A stretch of DNA of 64,000 bases from Vreelandella alkaliphila (lineage in GTDB: Bacteria; Pseudomonadota; Gammaproteobacteria; Pseudomonadales; Halomonadaceae), in the NCBI RefSeq assembly GCF_016107625.1, contig NZ_JABASV010000005.1:1-64000 (forward strand). Direction: 5' to 3'. Below the pieces are notes generated by a model, which ran no database searches, was not told the DNA's origin, and saw only the letters and a program-made list of their open reading frames with translations. The translations under genes and the position numbers were made by a program. This document shows, piece by piece, positions 61,525-64,000 of this stretch; the stretch's first letter is position 1, and every line of letters starts with the position of its first letter.

Positions 61525-63766
61525 CAAAATAGTGGCCAGCGCTATCCAGCCAGTGGGTTTGCCAGTGGCCCAGGGTGCTTATCTGGGAGAGTAACTGGGT
61601 AAGTGCTGGTGAATCGATAGGTTGTTGCCCAAGGCGATGCAGTGGTTGATGGGTACCTGCCAAGAGGCTTTGCCACTGGAGAACCAGCGCCGCGAGAGGT
61701 GTTTCAGGCGGTATTAGCGCTGGCAGTTGCGCCTGCAGGATTTTATCAGGCGTCTGCCAGATGGCATTGGTGATCGATATTAGCTTTTCTTCTATCCATT
61801 TTTCCTCTATCGGCCTTCCCCCTGCCGAGCCCGCGTCTTTGCTGATTTCCCCCACATTGCTGACTTGTCCCGCATTGCTAGTTTGCACGACATAGCCAAG
61901 TGAGCAGGGCGCACCGTCTCCCCTGCGAACCGCCGCCACATACCCCAGGCGATGTTCATATCGTGCCTGCTGAAAAAACGTTGCGCTGTGATACTTTTCA
62001 GCGGCCGCCAATAGCCAGCGTTGAGCGGGCGAGCCCGGTAAGATCAGCGTGCGCATGATTGCAACGTTCGCTGGTTGTGTATCGGCGGCTGACGGAGCGG
62101 TTCTGGGTGTGTTTCCAGCAGTAGTTGTCAGTGAGCGAAAGGTCAGGGCGGCTAGTGCCTGCGAAATAGTGTCTAACTCCGCTTGATGAGAGACCCATAC
62201 CGCAGGCGTGGCAGGCAATGGTGTTAGGCGCTGTATCAACTGCTGAGCCAGCAGCCCTTCTTGAGCCTTAGAGACAGCCAATACGGCGTCTTCCAACAGC
62301 GCCACCATGGCGTGGTTGGCTTGACTACCCACCGCCATCACCCAACTGCCGTGGAGCGAGTTCTCTTGCTTGAAGACAATATCCTGAAGCGCCAGCCGCT
62401 GAGCGGTGAGCGGGCTGGGGACAATCACTGCGCCGGGCACAAAGCAGGCCGCCCAGGCGGTGGTGGCAAGTGCCGCGAAATCATCGCTAACACCGTACTG
62501 ACCGCACCAGTGCTGCACGGCGGGGTAAGCCGCTGGTTGTCTATCAAAAGTGGGTGGTGAGGGCGATAGAGACGCGTTATCTAATAGCCAACGGGCATTG
62601 CTAGCCGCAAACGGGCTTGCGACTGGCTGATGTTCAGAGGGCGGCGTAGCAAAGCGACGAGCTAGCGCTTGGCGGCGGGCGTGTGCAAACCAAGCCGGGG
62701 CTAACTGCACCGTCTCAGCGGGTGGCTGCCAGCGGTTACCATGATCGTTAGGTGCTGTTCCGGACAGGGTTGCGAAGAAGGCTGCTAAGCGCTCACTTAG
62801 GGCCGCCGCAAGGGCTTTCACCTGCTCCTGTGTCGCAGTGCCGCTTAGCGTCAAGCTAAAGGCGTCTGTCGCCCCGTTAGGGGCCAGCGTTGCACGGTAG
62901 TCGGTAATCAAGCCAGGTAACTGCTCCATTAGTAGGCCTTGATTTAACCGATCAGCAGTGTCGCTAAGGGCGGTAAGTTGATGACGAGCAATGGCCGAGG
63001 GCAGTGGCCACAGTAGCTCAACGGTATTGCCCGTACTGGCTACCTTCGCGCTGAGCTGGCGGCTCCAACGGGGCGCAATGGCAAGCGAAGGAGCGCAGGG
63101 TGTGGGTGGGCTAAACAGCGTTGCCATGCGTTTTACCAGGCGGGTCATCGTTTCCGTGGCCCAAGGGCTAATAATGGCGATGCTAACGCGGCCGTCGTGG
63201 TAGTGGTCGCGGTGAAATGCGGTGAGCGCTTCAAGTAATAGTGCCGTGTCGCTGCCTAGGGTTTGCGCATTGCCGTGACGGCAGTCTGCACCAATATGCT
63301 GTGAATCGCTGAGCGTGGCGATGGCCGACAGCCGTTGCATTGCCGAACTGTGCTGGCGGGCCTGCCACTCGGCGTCGATGGCGGCGACTTCGGCACAAAT
63401 GACGGATGGCGAAAACGCAGGCCTGGCGAGCTGGCTGGCAACAGTGAGCGCCGCTGCTTCTAGGGTCTCTGCTGGTATCGAGAAATGTACATCGGTGACG
63501 TAGTCATCGGTATGGGCGTTCAGGCTGCCTTGGTGTTGGGAAAACCAAGTAAGCAGGCTGATGTTAGAAAACGCTTCCAACGGCGCGGTAGTGAGCACGT
63601 GCTCGAGCAGATGAGCCAGCCCTGGCAGGGTGCGCGGCTCATCCAAATAGCCCGCCGCAATGGCGATACTAACGTGAGCGCGGGTTAAGTGGGGCGCCTG
63701 GGCCAGCACTCCCTGCGCCCCGTTATGCAGGGAGATACAGGTTTGTTGGAAACTTAGGCTAGCCAT
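61514..63766 (-). CDS. pqqF: PqqF-like M16 zinc peptidase
   Basis: 750 residues, the usual size of PqqF. N-terminal M16 domain with the inverted zinc motif HLLEH (His52, Glu55, His56) and the third ligand at Glu133 (AIDAEW), 77 residues on as in pitrilysin. The C-terminal half lacks the motif, as expected for the inactive half of M16 enzymes. PqqF is thought to cut the PqqA precursor peptide after PqqE cross-linking. The start overlaps the end of the hybrid kinase gene by eight bases. No pqqABCDE genes are in the window; they could lie beyond it or elsewhere. Confidence 0.82.
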   Translation of the reverse strand: MASLSFQQTCISLHNGAQGVLAQAPHLTRAHVSIAIAAGYLDEPRTLPGLAHLLEHVLTTAPLEAFSNISLLTWFSQHQGSLNAHTDDYVTDVHFSIPAETLEAAALTVASQLARPAFSPSVICAEVAAIDAEWQARQHSSAMQRLSAIATLSDSQHIGADCRHGNAQTLGSDTALLLEALTAFHRDHYHDGRVSIAIISPWATETMTRLVKRMATLFSPPTPCAPSLAIAPRWSRQLSAKVASTGNTVELLWPLPSAIARHQLTALSDTADRLNQGLLMEQLPGLITDYRATLAPNGATDAFSLTLSGTATQEQVKALAAALSERLAAFFATLSGTAPNDHGNRWQPPAETVQLAPAWFAHARRQALARRFATPPSEHQPVASPFAASNARWLLDNASLSPSPPTFDRQPAAYPAVQHWCGQYGVSDDFAALATTAWAACFVPGAVIVPSPLTAQRLALQDIVFKQENSLHGSWVMAVGSQANHAMVALLEDAVLAVSKAQEGLLAQQLIQRLTPLPATPAVWVSHQAELDTISQALAALTFRSLTTTAGNTPRTAPSAADTQPANVAIMRTLILPGSPAQRWLLAAAEKYHSATFFQQARYEHRLGYVAAVRRGDGAPCSLGYVVQTSNAGQVSNVGEISKDAGSAGGRPIEEKWIEEKLISITNAIWQTPDKILQAQLPALIPPETPLAALVLQWQSLLAGTHQPLHRLGQQPIDSPALTQLLSQISTLGHWQTHWLDSAGHYFVSD

Positions 63767-64000
63767 TGAGCAGGCTACGCAGCAACGCGCGCAGTTTGCC
63801 GGGGCGAACGGGTTTGTTTAACTGCGGCACGCTGGCATGACGCAGGCGGCGCTGCCAGTGGTCAGAGCGGTCGGCGCTGAGAATAGCGGCTGGCAGATGC
63901 GGGTCGTGCCAGTGCTGGCGAAGTTGGCGAATAGCCTCCAGGCCAGTCATATTGTCATCTAAGTGCAGGTCGACCAGTAGCATATCCGGTGCTTCCTGGC
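63759..64000 (-). CDS. Hybrid sensor histidine kinase, C-terminal receiver domain, partial
   Basis: About 80 residues of the C-terminal end are present; the frame is open through the window edge (QEAPDMLLVDLHLDD). It shows a receiver domain with phospho-acceptor Asp in LLVDLHLDDN, the LSAD segment, and the Lys in LNKPVRPGKLRALL. A receiver at the C-terminus with this KPVxPxxLRxLL ending is typical of PAS-containing hybrid kinases such as those near erbR/exa genes in Pseudomonas. Transcribed with pqqF (8-base overlap). The kinase part is outside the window. Confidence 0.8.
   Translation of the reverse strand, partial: QEAPDMLLVDLHLDDNMTGLEAIRQLRQHWHDPHLPAAILSADRSDHWQRRLRHASVPQLNKPVRPGKLRALLRSLLNG

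Overview
The window looks like a chromosomal segment of a moderately halophilic or marine gammaproteobacterium, most likely Halomonas or a close relative. This rests on the gene families and their order: a Pseudomonas-like pipecolate/lysine catabolism cluster, a NhaC-type exchanger, several GGDEF/EAL proteins, PqqF next to an AgmR/ErbR-like regulator, CcoG, GltS and MetY. The genus is inferred from family content, not from a marker gene. There is no rRNA, tRNA, CRISPR array, insertion sequence or prophage that I can see.

Layout. 1-7064: amino-acid catabolism, with the end of a D-2-hydroxyglutarate dehydrogenase-type FAD/Fe-S oxidase, hglS, amaA, a NhaC exchanger, amaB and a LysR regulator. 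Together these cover pipecolate to 2-oxoglutarate. 7082-10953: the fossil of one c-di-GMP protein beside a large intact one (GAF-PAS-GAF-PAS-GGDEF-EAL). 11127-16754: a tight run of five uncharacterised exported or membrane proteins, the best candidate here for an undescribed system. 17107-23501: a cold-shock gene, a GNAT enzyme, an AbgT/M20 peptidase/LysR group and an MFS transporter. 23701-26642: a G+C-richer iclR-hutG-gltS operon. 26853-31221: a diguanylate cyclase, a small DUF2474-like remnant, a MocR regulator and ccoG. 31535-34137: a PAS-GGDEF-EAL protein followed by an RsbQ-like hydrolase, a bipartite sensor module with c-di-GMP output. 34294-39044: a choloylglycine-hydrolase-family enzyme, an HprRS-like two-component system with a recognisable HprR box, glcG, periplasmic hiuH and a 58-residue exported peptide.

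39359-48943: a ten-kilobase operon with a ribose-type ABC importer followed by maleylacetate reductase, an amidohydrolase, a hydroxyisobutyrate-dehydrogenase-family enzyme, a hydroxyquinol-type intradiol dioxygenase and a RutE/TcpB-like flavin reductase, closed by a strong terminator. A TauE-like exporter, a regulator fusing a winged helix to a solute-binding-protein domain, an SDR and a PcaR-type IclR regulator follow. I infer import of an unknown compound, conversion to hydroxyquinol, and ring cleavage to 3-oxoadipate. 54038-60699: a second copy of the 58-residue exported peptide, an M48 lipoprotein protease, metY, two unknown secreted proteins, and an agmatinase/guanidinobutyrase-type ureohydrolase with a divergent LysR. 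60853-64000: an AgmR/ErbR-like response regulator, pqqF and the end of a hybrid histidine kinase, pointing to PQQ-dependent alcohol oxidation just outside the window.
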